The notes under the pieces are model-generated. The model saw nothing but the letters and a program-made list of their open reading frames with translations, did not search any database and was not told the DNA's origin. Positions 10,742 through 22,245 of a DNA stretch of 64,000 bases are shown here, in pieces. The DNA comes from Rhipidocladum racemiflorum. Taxonomy: Eukaryota; Streptophyta; Magnoliopsida; Poales; Poaceae. The translations under genes and the position numbers were made by a program. Numbering within the stretch: position 1 is the first letter of the stretch; each line of letters opens with the position of its first letter. The stretch is taken from assembly GCA_036346355.1 (NCBI GenBank), contig JAYEVF010000027.1, positions 62,001 to 126,000 on the forward strand. Direction: 5' to 3'.

Positions 10742-11293
10742 ATTATTGCATGCTAGTTTAATTAAAACGATTTCAATTAACTTCGGGAAATAGATATGCC
10801 ACCTATTTGATGTATGCCACCTTGTCTAAAGTAAGTGTATGCCATGAATCATTTGTCAGCTAGATGGTGGAATAATAGTTGGACATTAATACTTGCCAAT
10901 AGGGGTTAATTAGATCGTAAATAGTCTGCTTAGCCAAGCCTCATGTTATTGATATAATTTTGAATATTAGATGTTAATATTGATTTAATGAGATATGAAA
11001 CATGTTTATGAAAATGTGAAATGTGTTATTGAGGATGCTGATGGCACGTGATGCCAAGAGTCTTATTATATTTTCACTGCAATTTACTAATTTGAGACTT
11101 AGCCCTGCGAGGCGTATTTTTGTAAGTTATCCATAAGGTTGACTCAACAGGTTATTTTAATAGTTGAACTTTATTTATTATTTCGCTATGTATGATGATG
11201 ATATTCATCTGTGTTGAGACGGTGTGCACTAGCGTGATCCTGTACTTGTATGGAATATACCGAGGGTCAGGATTTGCACATTCGGGTCCCGAC

Positions 11294-11511
11294 AAACCGT
11301 CTGTGATGGCTATAAGATTCATCACAGACGGATTTTAGACTAAAACCGTCTATGATATTGCTGTATATCACAGACGGTTTCTAAATAGAACTGTTTGTGA
11401 TGTTATCACTGACGGTTGCACTATAAAGCCATCTGTGATGTTCCTCATCATAGACTGTTTATCAAAACCGTCTGCGATGAGGCATCTAATATAAGCCTTT
11501 CTGTAGTAGTG
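11294..11511. mobile_element. CACTA element fragment, right end
   Basis: Forward and inverted copies of a CCGTCTGTGATG-type word end at ...CTTTCTGTAGTAGTG, a CACTA terminus. No matching CACTAC left end is visible: the LTR sequence joins directly. The same fused structure is in copy B (29657-29879), so the fusion predates the duplication. Confidence 0.7.
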
Positions 11512-11659
11512 ATGACATGATGGTCTAATATGGGGGGACAAAAAATGAGTCTTCAGCTAACAAATTTTAGTGATACCAGTGAACAAAACACTATTATTAT
11601 GTCCACCTTGGAGGTGGAATCTGTTACATTATTCTTTTGGTTATGTATATTGTGATATT

Positions 11660-11853
11660 GTATTATGTTCTTATGGAATTTTTCGCTTTCGTTTTCGTAT
11701 CCACTCTGTCCCGTTCCGCATTCGTTTCCGTCACTATCCGTTGTCATATCCATCTACGGGTTTTCCGATTTTGTTTCCGTTATCGATAAAAAAATATGAA
11801 AACAAAAACGGAACAGTCATTTACCGACCGTTTCCGTACCATTTTCATCCCTG
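11660..11853. mobile_element. hAT-type element fragment
   Basis: Runs of TTTCCGTATCC/TTTCCGTTATC words end in CGTACCATTTTCATCCCTG, whose complement CAGGGATGAAAATGGTACG has the form of a hAT terminal inverted repeat. The opposite end was not found. The frames on both strands here (11553-11896) follow the repeats and are not genes. Confidence 0.55.
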
Positions 11854-12171
11854 CTCATCACCTTGTAAACAACTCAATTACTCAACCTTGAGATGAGGAG
11901 TATAGTTAAGGCTTTGCAATCTGGACTGGAGTGCCTCTCAGCAAATGAAATATTTTTTAAGACAAAAGGGCATCTGCCGTATCAGGACAAAAGCTAAAAA
12001 CAATGTGCTTTTAGGTGCAGCAGAAACAACGTGCTTTTAGATGCAACACAAAAACCGAATCCAAGTCATGTGATATTTGATCCAGCAGATGCCTGGGCAC
12101 GCATACGTCCGATGCATGAATCTCCCCCAATCTTGTAAGCTTCCTTTTTTTTTGCTAGTGTAAGTTTCCCA

Positions 12172-12176
<5 letters not shown>

Positions 12177-12231
<55 letters not shown>
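12177..12231. repeat. (TA)n microsatellite, copy A
   Basis: About 27 TA units. The copy B equivalent (30553-30640) is about 44 units, so the tract has changed length since duplication. Confidence 0.95.
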
Positions 12232-12234
<3 letters not shown>

Positions 12235-12255
12235 CTAGGCTGGCGAGAAGGAACA

Positions 12256-12413
12256 TGTAACCCTTTACTATCATAGAAGAACTTAATAGTGGTTGGTCCC
12301 TGTTTCATTCTCCTCACTTTCATTGAAAGTTTAGCGTCCATGGGTGGGCCTACATTCCAAAAACATCTGTAACAAAACATAACAAATTAACTAACTTAAA
12401 AGCAACAAGAACA
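12256..12413. other. Unassigned spacer
   Basis: Sequence just beyond the right end of duplication copy A. I see no gene or repeat I can name. Confidence 0.5.
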
Positions 12414-13928
12414 TGTTAGAAATATACTCTAATGGTCAATCATAGTGATAGATGTTTACGTTTTTATGTTCCTTTAATAAATACCATGTTATAGATCATT
12501 AAATATGTGACTTGATCGTGAGACTCTATAACATGTTTACCATGTTATATAACATGTTTATGGTATTATTACAAATTGTCCCTTGTTGTTTAATTGATTG
12601 GGACATCAATTACTTATTTACAAAGATAAGCGTATGACTACATGATGATCATGTTTTGCGGATCATTAATATGCAATATAAACATAACTACATGTGGGTG
12701 AATATGTTATTAGATAGGCTCACTATAAAAGACCGCATTGAGCATTACATGTGTGTTATCAGTTGGTTTCAAATAATATTTGTAATTGATCCTCTACATG
12801 AGACATACATGGATCCTAACATGAGTATCAAATTCTTTGATGTTACTAATTATTGTTTGTAACAGGATAATTAAATTAGCTTCAGTTGGGAATGTGTTGA
12901 CATGTGTGGGGGGATGAATATGGTCAAGATAAAATTTTGTCCTCCTTGTTATATGAGGACAATGATATATTAGGGTGATTCGAAGAAGATAGACTAAAAA
13001 ATGTACACAGCCATACTTGAGCAGGTTGAGGTGTAACCGCTTGATCTATTTAATCTAGCTTTAGAAATTCGAAAAACAATGGATTAAACAGCATAAGGAT
13101 AACACATATCTTATCTTGGGTTTAATCTAGATATCTGAAAGTGATAAAATGATCGAGCACATATTCATTGATGGCTTATCGGATAAATGATATCTAAGTG
13201 GTCTGGAAAGTCATAATGTTTTGGTAAGAGCCGCTTATGACCTATGTCAAATGGAGATTTGATACACTACCAACATCACAATGGGCCTATGGGGTCACAC
13301 ACAGGAATGAAAAACTACTGGTTTATGAATAAATTCTATATATTGTTCTGTGAATTATTAATATATTAGAATTATTAAATATGAAATAAGTCCTTGTTTG
13401 ATTTGGATTATTTGAATCCAAAACAAAAAATATAGGATTTGGATTAATGTAATACAAATTAAATAGTGAGTTAGTTTGGATAAGGATTTGAATCGATAAA
13501 TGTTATCCTGATCCTATTTAGTTATAAAACAGAAATAATTTAAGCTTATCTTATGCTTACTCCTCGGTTATAAATAAAGATGCACCTAGGTTGCATTGTG
13601 ATAACAAAAGTTGAGAGATTAATTCTAGAGAGAACCAAGAGGTCCATGCTACAGAGGTTCTAGCAGACCGGAATGTGGAGTTTTCTTCCTATTCATATGG
13701 ATACTCATGGGATGAGGCTGCTACTGCCTCAATGTGCTAACACAATCCGACATGCTCTTTTTTCGCTGCTGAAAAGTAACATCTGCACATCTAGTGGTAA
13801 CACCAAAACCCTAATCTTTAATCTTAGATCATATGTAGTTACAAAGAAGCCCAATCGGGCATGGTTATGAAGCTGAGGACACGGTATTGTCCAAGCACAA
13901 CTGTAGAGGCGTAATGCTTGAACAGAGC
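12414..13928 (+). repeat. Probable Ty1/copia-type LTR remnant
   Basis: It begins TGTTAGAAATATACTCTA, the form in which many grass copia LTRs start (TGTTRGAAATATGCCCTA). It is AT-rich, with a 'ggggtcacacacagg' block (13293) and 'ggttataaataaagatg' (13567), which could be a TATA region. No coding domain is visible, and no clear 3' CA end or target duplication was found. The small frames inside are not credible genes. Confidence 0.4.
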
Positions 13929-14483
13929 TGTAACATCCGAAATTTTGCTTATATTGGATTTAATGAGTTATTTGAATTTTTGGAATTTTCTGGATTTATT
14001 TGGATTTAATTTGAATTAATCCCTTTCTTGAATTATTTAAATATTTACAAGTTTCAAAAAAAATTTTGTTGGAAATATTTTATTCGGATCCAAAATATCT
14101 CAAAGTATTTTCCAGAATTTTTCTGACATTTTTCTGAGCATTTTGCTATTTTTTTCTTGATTTATTTGAATTTCTGGAATTATTTTAAGTATTAAAAATG
14201 AAAAGGAAAATCAAAAACCCTAATGGGTCCAAACCCTAACGGGTCTGATCCGCAAACCCTGCCCGCTAACCCATTAGCCCAAAACCCAAACCCTAATCGC
14301 CGAACCGTTGGATTTCGATCCAACGGCTGGGATGCAACCGCGTTGCGTGCGTGTGTGGGGCGTCAGATCCAGGCCACGCGGATGCCCGAGATTGCACCAC
14401 GTCACCCACTCCGAGTCACCATCGGACTCCGCCGCCGCCACGCAACCAACCTCGGTTTCTGCGGGATTCACAGAAGCCGAGGG

Positions 14484-14497
14484 CCCTATTTAATGCG
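14484..14497 (+). promoter_or_regulatory. LTR TATA-like box (copy c)
   Basis: CCCTATTTAATGCG after 'cacagaagccgaggg'. About 345 bp downstream lies AAG|GTGAGT (near 14837), a good donor that could splice to the TAG acceptor at 16004-16006. Confidence 0.5.
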
Positions 14498-16005
14498 TCG
14501 TCACACGCATCGTGCAGCCCATTTTACCCCACGCCGTTTGCCCTAGGTCACGCCGCTAGGATCCTCACCGTACGCCAGCAATTGCTCGCCGTAGTTCGCG
14601 CACCGCCGCCTCGATTTTTCACTCTTTCGTCCGCCGTCAAGCCGTCCTCGCCACGGGGGACTCCAGATCTGTACGCGTTGCAACAAGGCGCGTTCAACCC
14701 GACATTTCACTTCGCTGGAGGACGCCCAAAGCACTGTTGCGGTTGTCATCTTCCTCATCTCCGGCCAAGGCAGTCCGCCGCGACATCACCGACGCTCGTG
14801 AGCTCTGAAAGCCGTTCGATCTCCATCCAACCGCTAAGGTGAGTCCACGTAGCCGTACTGTTAATTCTATTAGATTAGATCATGGCCGTTAGATCTAAAT
14901 TAAACGGCGTGGATTGAATAGCGCGTCATGTAGCACGTAGATAGCACACCATAGCACGTTTGCTCTCAGCCCTTGGATCTAGATCGTGTGGTTTAGATTG
15001 GATCACATAGTTTCGTCTAGATCTATCTTTGACCGTTGGATCGTAGATGAACGGTGTAGATTAGTTAGCACGTCGATAGTTCGTGAATAGAACGCCGTAG
15101 CACGTTTGTTTTTGACCATCGGATCTAAATCGTGCGGTTTAAATTAGATCGCATAGTTTGGTTTAGATCCGTTCTTAGCCGTCGGATCTTAGATGGACAG
15201 TCCAGATTAAGCCACATCACAGTTAGCACGCCACACGTGAGAAGTTAGCACGTCGCCGATTGACTGTTAGATTTGGATTGGACGGATCGGATCTAGCGTG
15301 AGTTCGGACCGATCCGTAAAGAGTTTGGACCACTCCGACTTTCGAGAAATCTTGACCGTTGGTTTAAGATCGGACGGACCAGATTAGGCCTCGTGTGCCT
15401 GTTAAGTTTGGACCAGTCCGGTCTCGATTAGATCTGGCCCGTTGGCTCCAGATCGAATGGCTCGCATCCAGCCACGTAGCTTAGCACGCCTAGCGCGTAG
15501 AAATAGCACGTCGCGCCGTGACGTCAGCGATGACATCATCAGTGGGACCCACCGGTCAGTGACCGTACCATGCCCGAGTGATGTCAGCAATGATGTCACG
15601 ACGACATCATCAGTGGGTCCCACGTGTCAGTGACACGTGTCCCGTGGACCTGAGTCGAGCCGTGGAACAAGTCTATGGATTGGTTGACGTCATGTTTGCG
15701 CAATAAAACGATTTCCTTTAGAAAAATAAGTCGGCTGAAAATGAATTTGCGCACTGACGTCATGCTAACGTCATATTTCCGAATTTTCAGTAGAAAAATA
15801 AATCGGATAATTTGGATTATTCTTTTTAATTGATTTTCAAACTTCAAACGTCTATAACTTTTGCGTTTTAACTCCGATTGAGGTGATTCCAGTTTCTAAA
15901 ATTTTGTAAAATCAAGCTCTATTTGATTCTGAATTTTATTTGATTTTTGGAGTTGAGTTGCTCTCTATTTTATTTATTTATTGCTATCTGTATCCGTTTC
16001 GCGTA

Positions 16006-16125
16006 GACGTCGAAGTGCCCGAAGGCTTTGAAGGAGAGGTGCTAACCCAAGAACAAGCTCAAGACCAAGATCCAGTACTTTTTGAAGGCAAGTTGTGCTT
16101 TGACCATGCTGATCCTACATTTTAA
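16006..16125 (+). other. LTR-embedded acidic mini-reading frame (copy c)
   Basis: Thirty-nine open codons after gcgTAG: D-V-E-V-P-E-G-F-E-G-E-V-L-T-Q-E, acidic stretch, L-F-E-G-K-L-C-F-D-H-A-D-P-T-F, stop. A GC-type donor-like site (GAAG|GCAAGT) lies at G-K. This is the copy with the cleanest consensus. Confidence 0.5.
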
Positions 16126-17692
16126 AATTATGTTGATTGAAACTATTACATGCTAATTTAATTAAAATAATTTCAATTAATTCTGGGATTAGATATACCA
16201 CCTATTTGATGTATGCCACCTTGTCTAAAGCAATTGTATGCCATGAATCTTTGTCACCCTAGACTATGGAATAGTAGTTGGAAATTAATACTTTGCCAAC
16301 ATGGGTTAATTAGATCGTATGTAGTATGCTTAGCCCTGCAACGTGTCGATGACATTGTTTTGGATTATCAAATGTTAAACTTGACTTAATGAGATATGGA
16401 ACATGTTTATGAAAGATGTGACATGTGTTATTGAGGATGTTGTTGGCACGTGGTGCATGGTAATCAACTGGGTGATAAAATGATTTAGACTAGAGCAAGT
16501 AGCAAGATTGTTTATGGTGGGCCAGATGTGGCACTTGGGCGGTCGCATTTGGTTTTGTTGATTTGGATATTGAGAACTTCTTTGGATAGTCTTGCCTTGG
16601 TCACACTGAGGATTAACCTTGCAAGAATTTGAACTGAGCCTAACATACAACCACAAGTTTGGAATGGGACAAACATAGCTGATTAATTTGTGATGTCTAG
16701 ATTTTGGTACTGTCGTGGTGGTGTGAAGCCCAAGTGTACGGGTTGGCTCACATGGTGCAAGAGGGGGGCCCTAAGTGTGGTAACCAGTCCCTTCAGTGTT
16801 GAAAACTTAGCGGGTAGTACTGGGTCTAGAAGGAGCATTATAAAGGCTTTGTTACGGTCACTCGCCTTGGTGGTGTTTGATTGTATCTTGTGGGTAAAGT
16901 GTATAACCTCTGAAGAGTGCAAACCCTTGACACTGCTATTCAAATAGTTTGTACACTCTGCAGAGGTTATACACTTTACCCACAAGATACAATCAAACAC
17001 CACCAAGGCAAGTGACTGTAACAAAGCCTTTACAATGCTCCTTCTAGACCCAGTACTGCCCGCTAAGGTTTCAACACTGAAGGGACTGGTTACCACACTC
17101 AGGGCCCCCCTCTTGAGCCATGTGAGCCAACCCGTAAACTTGGGCCTCACACCACCACGAAGTACCGAAATCTAGACATCACAAATTAATCAGCTATGTC
17201 TGTCCCATTCCAGACTTGTGGCTGTATGTTAGGCTCAGTTCAAATTGTTGCAAGGTTAAGTCCTTAGTGTGACCAAGAAAAGACTACCCAAAGAATTCAC
17301 AAGTGTCCAAAACACCAAAACCAAATACGACCTCCCAGGTGCCACTCTTGGCCTACCATAATCAATCTTGCCACTTGCCTCAGTTTAAATCATTTTATCA
17401 CCCAGTTGATTACCATGCACCACGTGCCATAAACATCCTCAATAATACATGTCACATCTTTATAAACACATTCTATATCTTATTAAGTCAATATTAACAC
17501 TTGATATTTAAAATTATATTAATAGCATGATGCATGGCTAAGCAAACTACATACGATCTAAATAACCCATATTGGCAAAGTATTAATGTCCAACTATTAT
17601 TCTACAACCTAAGGTGACAAATGATTCATGGCATACAAGTATTATAGAAAAGGTGGCATACATCAAATAGGTGGTATATTTACTTCCCAAAA

Positions 17693-17866
17693 TTAATTAA
17701 AATCATTTAATTTAGCTAGCATGCAATAATTTAATTCAGCATAATTTTTAAAAGTGGGATCAACATGATCAAAGCATAACTTGCCATGGAAAAGCTCTTG
17801 ACTAGGCTTTGGACCTTCTTCTTGAGTCAGCACTTCACCCTCATACCCTTCTGGCACTTCGACATC
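17693..17866 (-). other. LTR-embedded acidic mini-reading frame (copy d)
   Basis: On the minus strand, after gcgTAG: D-V-E-V-P-E-G-Y-E-G-E-V-L-T-Q-E, variable acidic stretch, L-F-H-G-K-L-C-F-D-H-V-D-P-T-F, and on through a Y-A-E-L-N-Y-C-M-L-A block to a stop. This is the longest version. Against copy a, codons 5-16 differ by eight synonymous changes and one replacement (hand count). Confidence 0.5.
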
Positions 17867-19312
17867 TACGCGCAATGGATGAAATAGCAATAAATAACCC
17901 AAAACAGAGAGCAGCTCAACTCCAAAAATTAAATACAATTCATAATCAAATAGAGCTCGATTTTACAAAATTTTAGAAACTGGAATCACTCAAATTGGAC
18001 TTAAAACGCAAAAGTTATAGCGATATGAAGTTTGAAAATCAATTAAAAAGAATAAACCGAATTATCCGATTTATTTTTCTATTGAAAAATCAGAATTATG
18101 ATGTCAGTTGACGTCAGCACTGATTTTCTTTTTCAGTCGAATTATTTTTCTAAAGGAAAATCGATTTATGACGTCAGCATTGCGTCAATCAATCCATAGA
18201 CCCGGTCCACGGCCAGCGCAGGTCCACGGTGGACTCAGTCCACCGGAGCATGCGACGCTGACGCGTGGGTCCCGCTCGGGATGACGTCATGCTGACTCAG
18301 CACAGCTTGGCTCGCATGGCTGACACGCGGGCCCCACCGATGATGTCATCATGACATCACCGCTTTCGTCGGCGCGACCAAGCGATGCCGCTGCGATGCC
18401 TCGATTCTCACGCGCACGTGGCACACTTTGATTGGCTCGGGCTGAGACTTGATCTGACCGTTAATTCAAAAATGAACGGTCTAGATTGAATCGGATTTTA
18501 ACTACGCAAATTGCTTTGATCCGCACGATCCAAAATGGACAACTATGATTGAATCGGGCTACGCCACAGCGAAGAGCTACGTGGACAGTCCTGGTGCTTG
18601 CCACGTGGAAGCATATGGACCGCATGCCATGGATCGAACGGCTAAGATTGAATCTAATGCTAAGACGTGAATCACATCTAACCATACAATCCAGATCGGA
18701 CAGCTGGGATTGGATCTAGCGTCCCGCGGAAAAAGGGACTACGTGGATAGTCCCGGCGGCTTACGCGTGGCTCGATCTGTGCCATCGGTTCTAAATCGAA
18801 TGGTCCAGAACGGTCCAAAGTCATTACACGTGATCTAATCTGAACCTCTAATCCTAGATCTAACGGTCTTGATCAATCTAAATCGTGACAGCAGAGACCT
18901 ACGTGGCTCAATCTGATATGTTGGATGTAGATCTAACGGTTCGAATCTAATCTCATCTAAGCACAGAGATGGCCGTGGACTAACCTGGATCATTGGATCT
19001 TGATCGGATGGCTGTCCAAGCTCGCGAAAGTCCGACGAGGCGTGGCGAGAGGCTTTGCTGGAGCTGGGGACGATGACATGGGTAGCGGCGTTCTAGGGCG
19101 GTTTCGGTGAAGTGAGTGATCTCCCCCGAAGCGCCTCTTCGCAACGGACCCGGATCTGGCCTCCAAACGGTGGAATGCAACTCGACTACGGCGCTAGGAC
19201 TGAAAATCCGCAGCGGCACCCTAGAACTTCGGTGAGCAATCGGCGGCAATCCTGGCGGCGCGGGCTAGGGCACGAGGTGCAGCGCGGAACGACCAACGTG
19301 GGGGGTGCGTGC

Positions 19313-19326
19313 GGTGCATTAAATAG
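19313..19326 (-). promoter_or_regulatory. LTR TATA-like box (copy d)
   Basis: The minus strand reads CTATTTAATGCACC after a GGGGCCA stretch, at the position of the box in the other LTR copies. Confidence 0.4.
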
Positions 19327-19803
19327 TGGCCCCGGGAGGCGTGCCCTACGCGGAAACGGCGAAGGCCGACGGAGTCCGAATCGAACTCGGCGAGGCCGAT
19401 GCGGTGCGATCTCATACGTACACACGTCCACTATCCGACGCCCACACGTGCGCGCGATTCTAGAGCCGGTCGGGTCGGGCAGCGCGGGTCGGGTTCGGTT
19501 GGTCCAACAGTACTCGACCCGCTAGGGTTTTCCGAATTCCTTTTTTCTTTTTCTATTTAAAACAAATCCAGTAATTCAAATAATTTGAGAAAAATAGCAA
19601 AATGCTCAGAAAAATCCAGAAAAATACCTTGAGACATTTTGGACACAAATAAAATATTTCCAACAAAACTTTATTTGAAATTTTTAAATATTTAATATCT
19701 CAAGAAAGGAATTAATTCAAATTAAATCCAAATAAATTTCAGAAAATTCTAAAAATTCAAATAACTCCAAAAATCCAATAAAAGCAAAATTTGCGATGTT
19801 ACA

Positions 19804-20127
19804 CTCACATGAGCTGGTGGAGAAGGATGAGATGGCAGAGGTACGCGCTATCGGCATATAAGAAATTTGGTTAAGCTATTGAACTATGGATCAACTCAGT
19901 TTGTTAGAAACAAAGTTGAAATATTTACTCCATCAACTGCAGTAGTTTTTTGGGAACTCTCGACTGATTCCTCCTGGGTCGAGGTCTTCTTTCTCTGAGG
20001 TGTTTTCTTAAGTGATCTGTGTTTTCCTTTTTTTCTACAAAAAATGGTTGATTAAGTATATTTTGGACTTGGTGTGATTTAAGATATGTATCATGGCTTA
20101 CTCAGCTGTTGGTGTTGTCTCTCTATA
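19804..20127. other. Unassigned spacer
   Basis: Between the inverted LTR and the plant-mobile-domain pseudogene. No gene seen; scattered 'tatcggc' words link it to the sequence that follows. Confidence 0.4.
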
Positions 20128-22094
20128 TCAGAAAGTGAAGGGGCTTGAACTCCCAGAGTTCCAGAAGAATGACCTGCTAAGCCGATTGGACGCTGCTTCT
20201 TGGATGGGGCATCTCCCGATCACTCTGTAGGTCTCTTCCCGACTGCTTTGGTCTGAAAAGAAAATGAATACGTAAGAATAAGTTGACTTATTATTACTGG
20301 TCAGTACCTCGCTGCTAATATCTATAAAGCTTGAGTTAGTTTGGTCAAACAAACTAGAATTACTTGAACTTGAACTACTCGAGTTAGTTCTAGTTGTCGA
20401 CTCCAATGATACATCTGGAAAAATTCGACTAAAATTGAGGAAGGTGGTCGTTCAGCTGGAAATAAGGAGGAGATAGCCGATCACCAAAGGATATAGATGT
20501 GTGCCCTTCTAGTGTGTAGGAAAAAATGTGGGAGTTCTTGGAAGAGAAGATCATTAGCTATATGCAGAACTATATCGGCTGAAGTAGCACGGCGTAGCCT
20601 TTCACGGGGTTGGAGCCAATCAAACAGAATAAATTTTGGAATAATTTTCCCAAAACCAAATTGTCGGGCATAAACAGATTGATGGTAGAATTCATAAGAA
20701 GGTTGGAAGGTACAACCTCTAGTGTGTAGGCCGACCAAAAGGATACTAGGAGATAGAAAAAGCTTGAAGATATCAAGGGTTTCTTCAAGCATGTCTTCGC
20801 TATCGGTTGTAAGGTGGAAAAAGGAAGGGCAATGATAGTTATTGGCTTCTCTATAAGAAAAGAAAACAGAGTTGGGAAGAGAATCTTGGTCAAGATGACA
20901 GAAAAAGGATAAGTATTTCTAAGCTCCGATTAGGGTTAGATTGGTTCCATTACCGGACAAAAGAAAAAGCCTTTCACCAAATGATCGGCTATTACGGAAC
21001 TCGATGAGGTGGTCTTCTGAAGTTTCCTCGCAGGGGAATGGGGGCATCTCAAATAAGTCGATCATGAAGGATCGGCTAAAGACATAGTAGAGCCACACTT
21101 GGATGAACCATAAGGGACCACCAATATTTCCTACTGTGAAAGACCCCATGGCCGTATAAAGCCGACATCGTATTTCATACATCACTTGGTGAATTACCCC
21201 TAAGAACAGTTTTCCTAGAGTAAGCCGATGTGCCCATACGAGTTGCTTGGCTATAAGCTGATAGGTTTGGGTTGGGCCAAGAGAGGCACCACAAAATACG
21301 ACTTGGTCGAGCCATATGTTAAGGAAGGCTATGTGTTCTCTATTGGACATGGGACCGACTCCTACATTGTTTTCTAGATATCTACCCCATCCTTCACCCT
21401 TGGAAGAGACAAGTTTTTTGGAGGGCTTGGCACTAAAAGCTGATAGTTGTTTACTGTCTGGCCTGAGGCAGCAGAGTTGGGTGATGTCTAGTAATGTTGG
21501 GCCAATAGCACCAGTCTTAAAAAGAAAAGCATTAAAGGTATCGGACCAAAAGTAATAGGACATGGCTACTAATGGTTCATTGGTCGAAGAGTTGGCTAAG
21601 GACAATGGGAGGCATTCTGCTATTCTCATTTGTTTCTTGACTAAGAGTTTCTGGGCTACTACCCGATTCTACCAATTGCGCCACCCAGCTAGTGCAATCG
21701 GTCCAGCGCTAAAACTTCTATTCCATCCCATTAAGTTGAAATCCAGGGCGTTCAAAGGACGTCTAGGGAGTTCTTGCTCTATTATAATCGATGGGTTAGA
21801 ATTTCCTATCGAGGCTAGGTAAAATTGAGTGTCACAGCAAGGAACAGGAAAAAAAATACCTGATTAGGATCCATTTGGTTTGGCTAAGCCGATTGGACGA
21901 AGGGCCAAGAAGGAGCTAGAAGCCGATAGGAAGCTAAAGACAATTTCAAAGCTGATAGAGAAGAGATTGGGAGCAAGTGTGCATGAAAATGACGGGTGGA
22001 TGGATCCCATATTTATAGGGGGCAAACTCAGTGGCATTGGTGGGTAATTTTTCCAACTTTTAGATGCAGTTAATGCATGAGATCGTACATTCAC
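20128..22094 (-). pseudogene. Plant mobile domain (PMD, aminotransferase-like) gene, broken
   Basis: The longest minus-strand frame in the window (20919-21629, 236 codons) carries the PMD block: AFLNIWLDQVVFCG, then LGKLFLGVIHQVMYEI, then IGGPLWFIQVWLYYVF. The frame extends upstream to about 21825 with an in-frame TAG (after WRNW). Downstream the reading moves to other frames: 20481-20792 holds YARQFGFGKIIPKFILF, the typical PMD C-terminal block, and 20128-20406 a Ser-rich tail with a possible 55-nt GT-AG intron (20253-20307). PMD proteins in plants are partly carried by gypsy and Mutator elements and partly domesticated (MAIN/MAIL relatives). Stops and frame changes make this copy a pseudogene. 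Confidence 0.75.
22009..22022 (-). promoter_or_regulatory. Possible TATA box of the PMD gene
   Basis: The minus strand reads CCCCTATAAATATG near this position, upstream of the PMD reading frames and of a T/C-rich leader. Spacing suits a core promoter for the PMD transcript, by sequence only. Confidence 0.4.
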
Positions 22095-22245
22095 ACGGTT
22101 GCGCGAGAAAATTACGGCGGGTGGCGTGAAAATCGAGAGGAAGTTGAAGGATGAATCTTAGCGAAGTCGGTTGATATTCCGTGTGTGAAGCCAATATTGG
22201 TGATTTTTGCAAGATTAATGCAATCTCCCAAAAATGATGGGCATA

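Larger units (their letters stand above)
9505..11294 (+). repeat. Gypsy long LTR (copy b), internally deleted
   Basis: This matches the LTR at 13929 from about 60 bp inside its start: AT-rich head, an 'aaccctaatc' region, a GC-rich promoter/leader (9760-10330), the TAG mini-frame at 10607, and a 3' part ending near 'cattcgggtcccgaca'. Compared with copy B it lacks about 840 bp at 10437. Compared with copy a it lacks about 0.7 kb after 'ggcacgtgatgcc' (11055). Confidence 0.75.
4156..12255 (+). repeat. Segmental duplication, copy A
   Basis: Starting in the middle of the pol frame (AATGGTGACCCAGATT) and ending at ...GGAAC (12255), this stretch matches 26021-30662 through several unrelated units in the same order: pol part, LTR, CACTA end, hAT fragment, (TA)n tract and a short tail. 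Mismatches are few over long runs by eye. Copy A carries the 4.3-kb insertion at 5037-9372 and lacks about 840 bp of LTR that copy B keeps at 27976-28806. Sequence continues as pol to the left of 4156, so A looks like the parent locus. Confidence 0.85.
13929..16924 (+). repeat. Gypsy long LTR (copy c), left arm of an inverted pair
   Basis: It starts TGTAACATCCGAAATTTTGC and follows the order of the family: AT-rich head, GC-rich leader with TATA-like box (14486-14493), many 'ccgttggatct'/'agcacg' blocks, the 'gacgtcatgctaacgtcatatttcc' block, the mini-frame at 16006, and the 'tgtgatgtctagattttgg' block (16690). It stops inside the CTCTGCAGAG region near 16924, where an inverted copy begins. 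No gag or pol adjoins it. Confidence 0.75.
16925..19803 (-). repeat. Gypsy long LTR (copy d), right arm of an inverted pair
   Basis: This is the complement of the family LTR; its outer end is ...GCGATGTTACA (TGTAACATCGC on the minus strand). The central several hundred bp match copy c closely in inverted orientation; the outer, GC-rich part (19000-19500) is clearly more diverged. The two arms are therefore separate family members rather than a fresh inverted duplication. Confidence 0.75.

Noticed and set aside
14351..14842. 163-codon frame in a GC-rich LTR leader
   Set aside because: Starts upstream of the TATA-like box, has overlapping frames on both strands, and is not kept in the sister LTRs.
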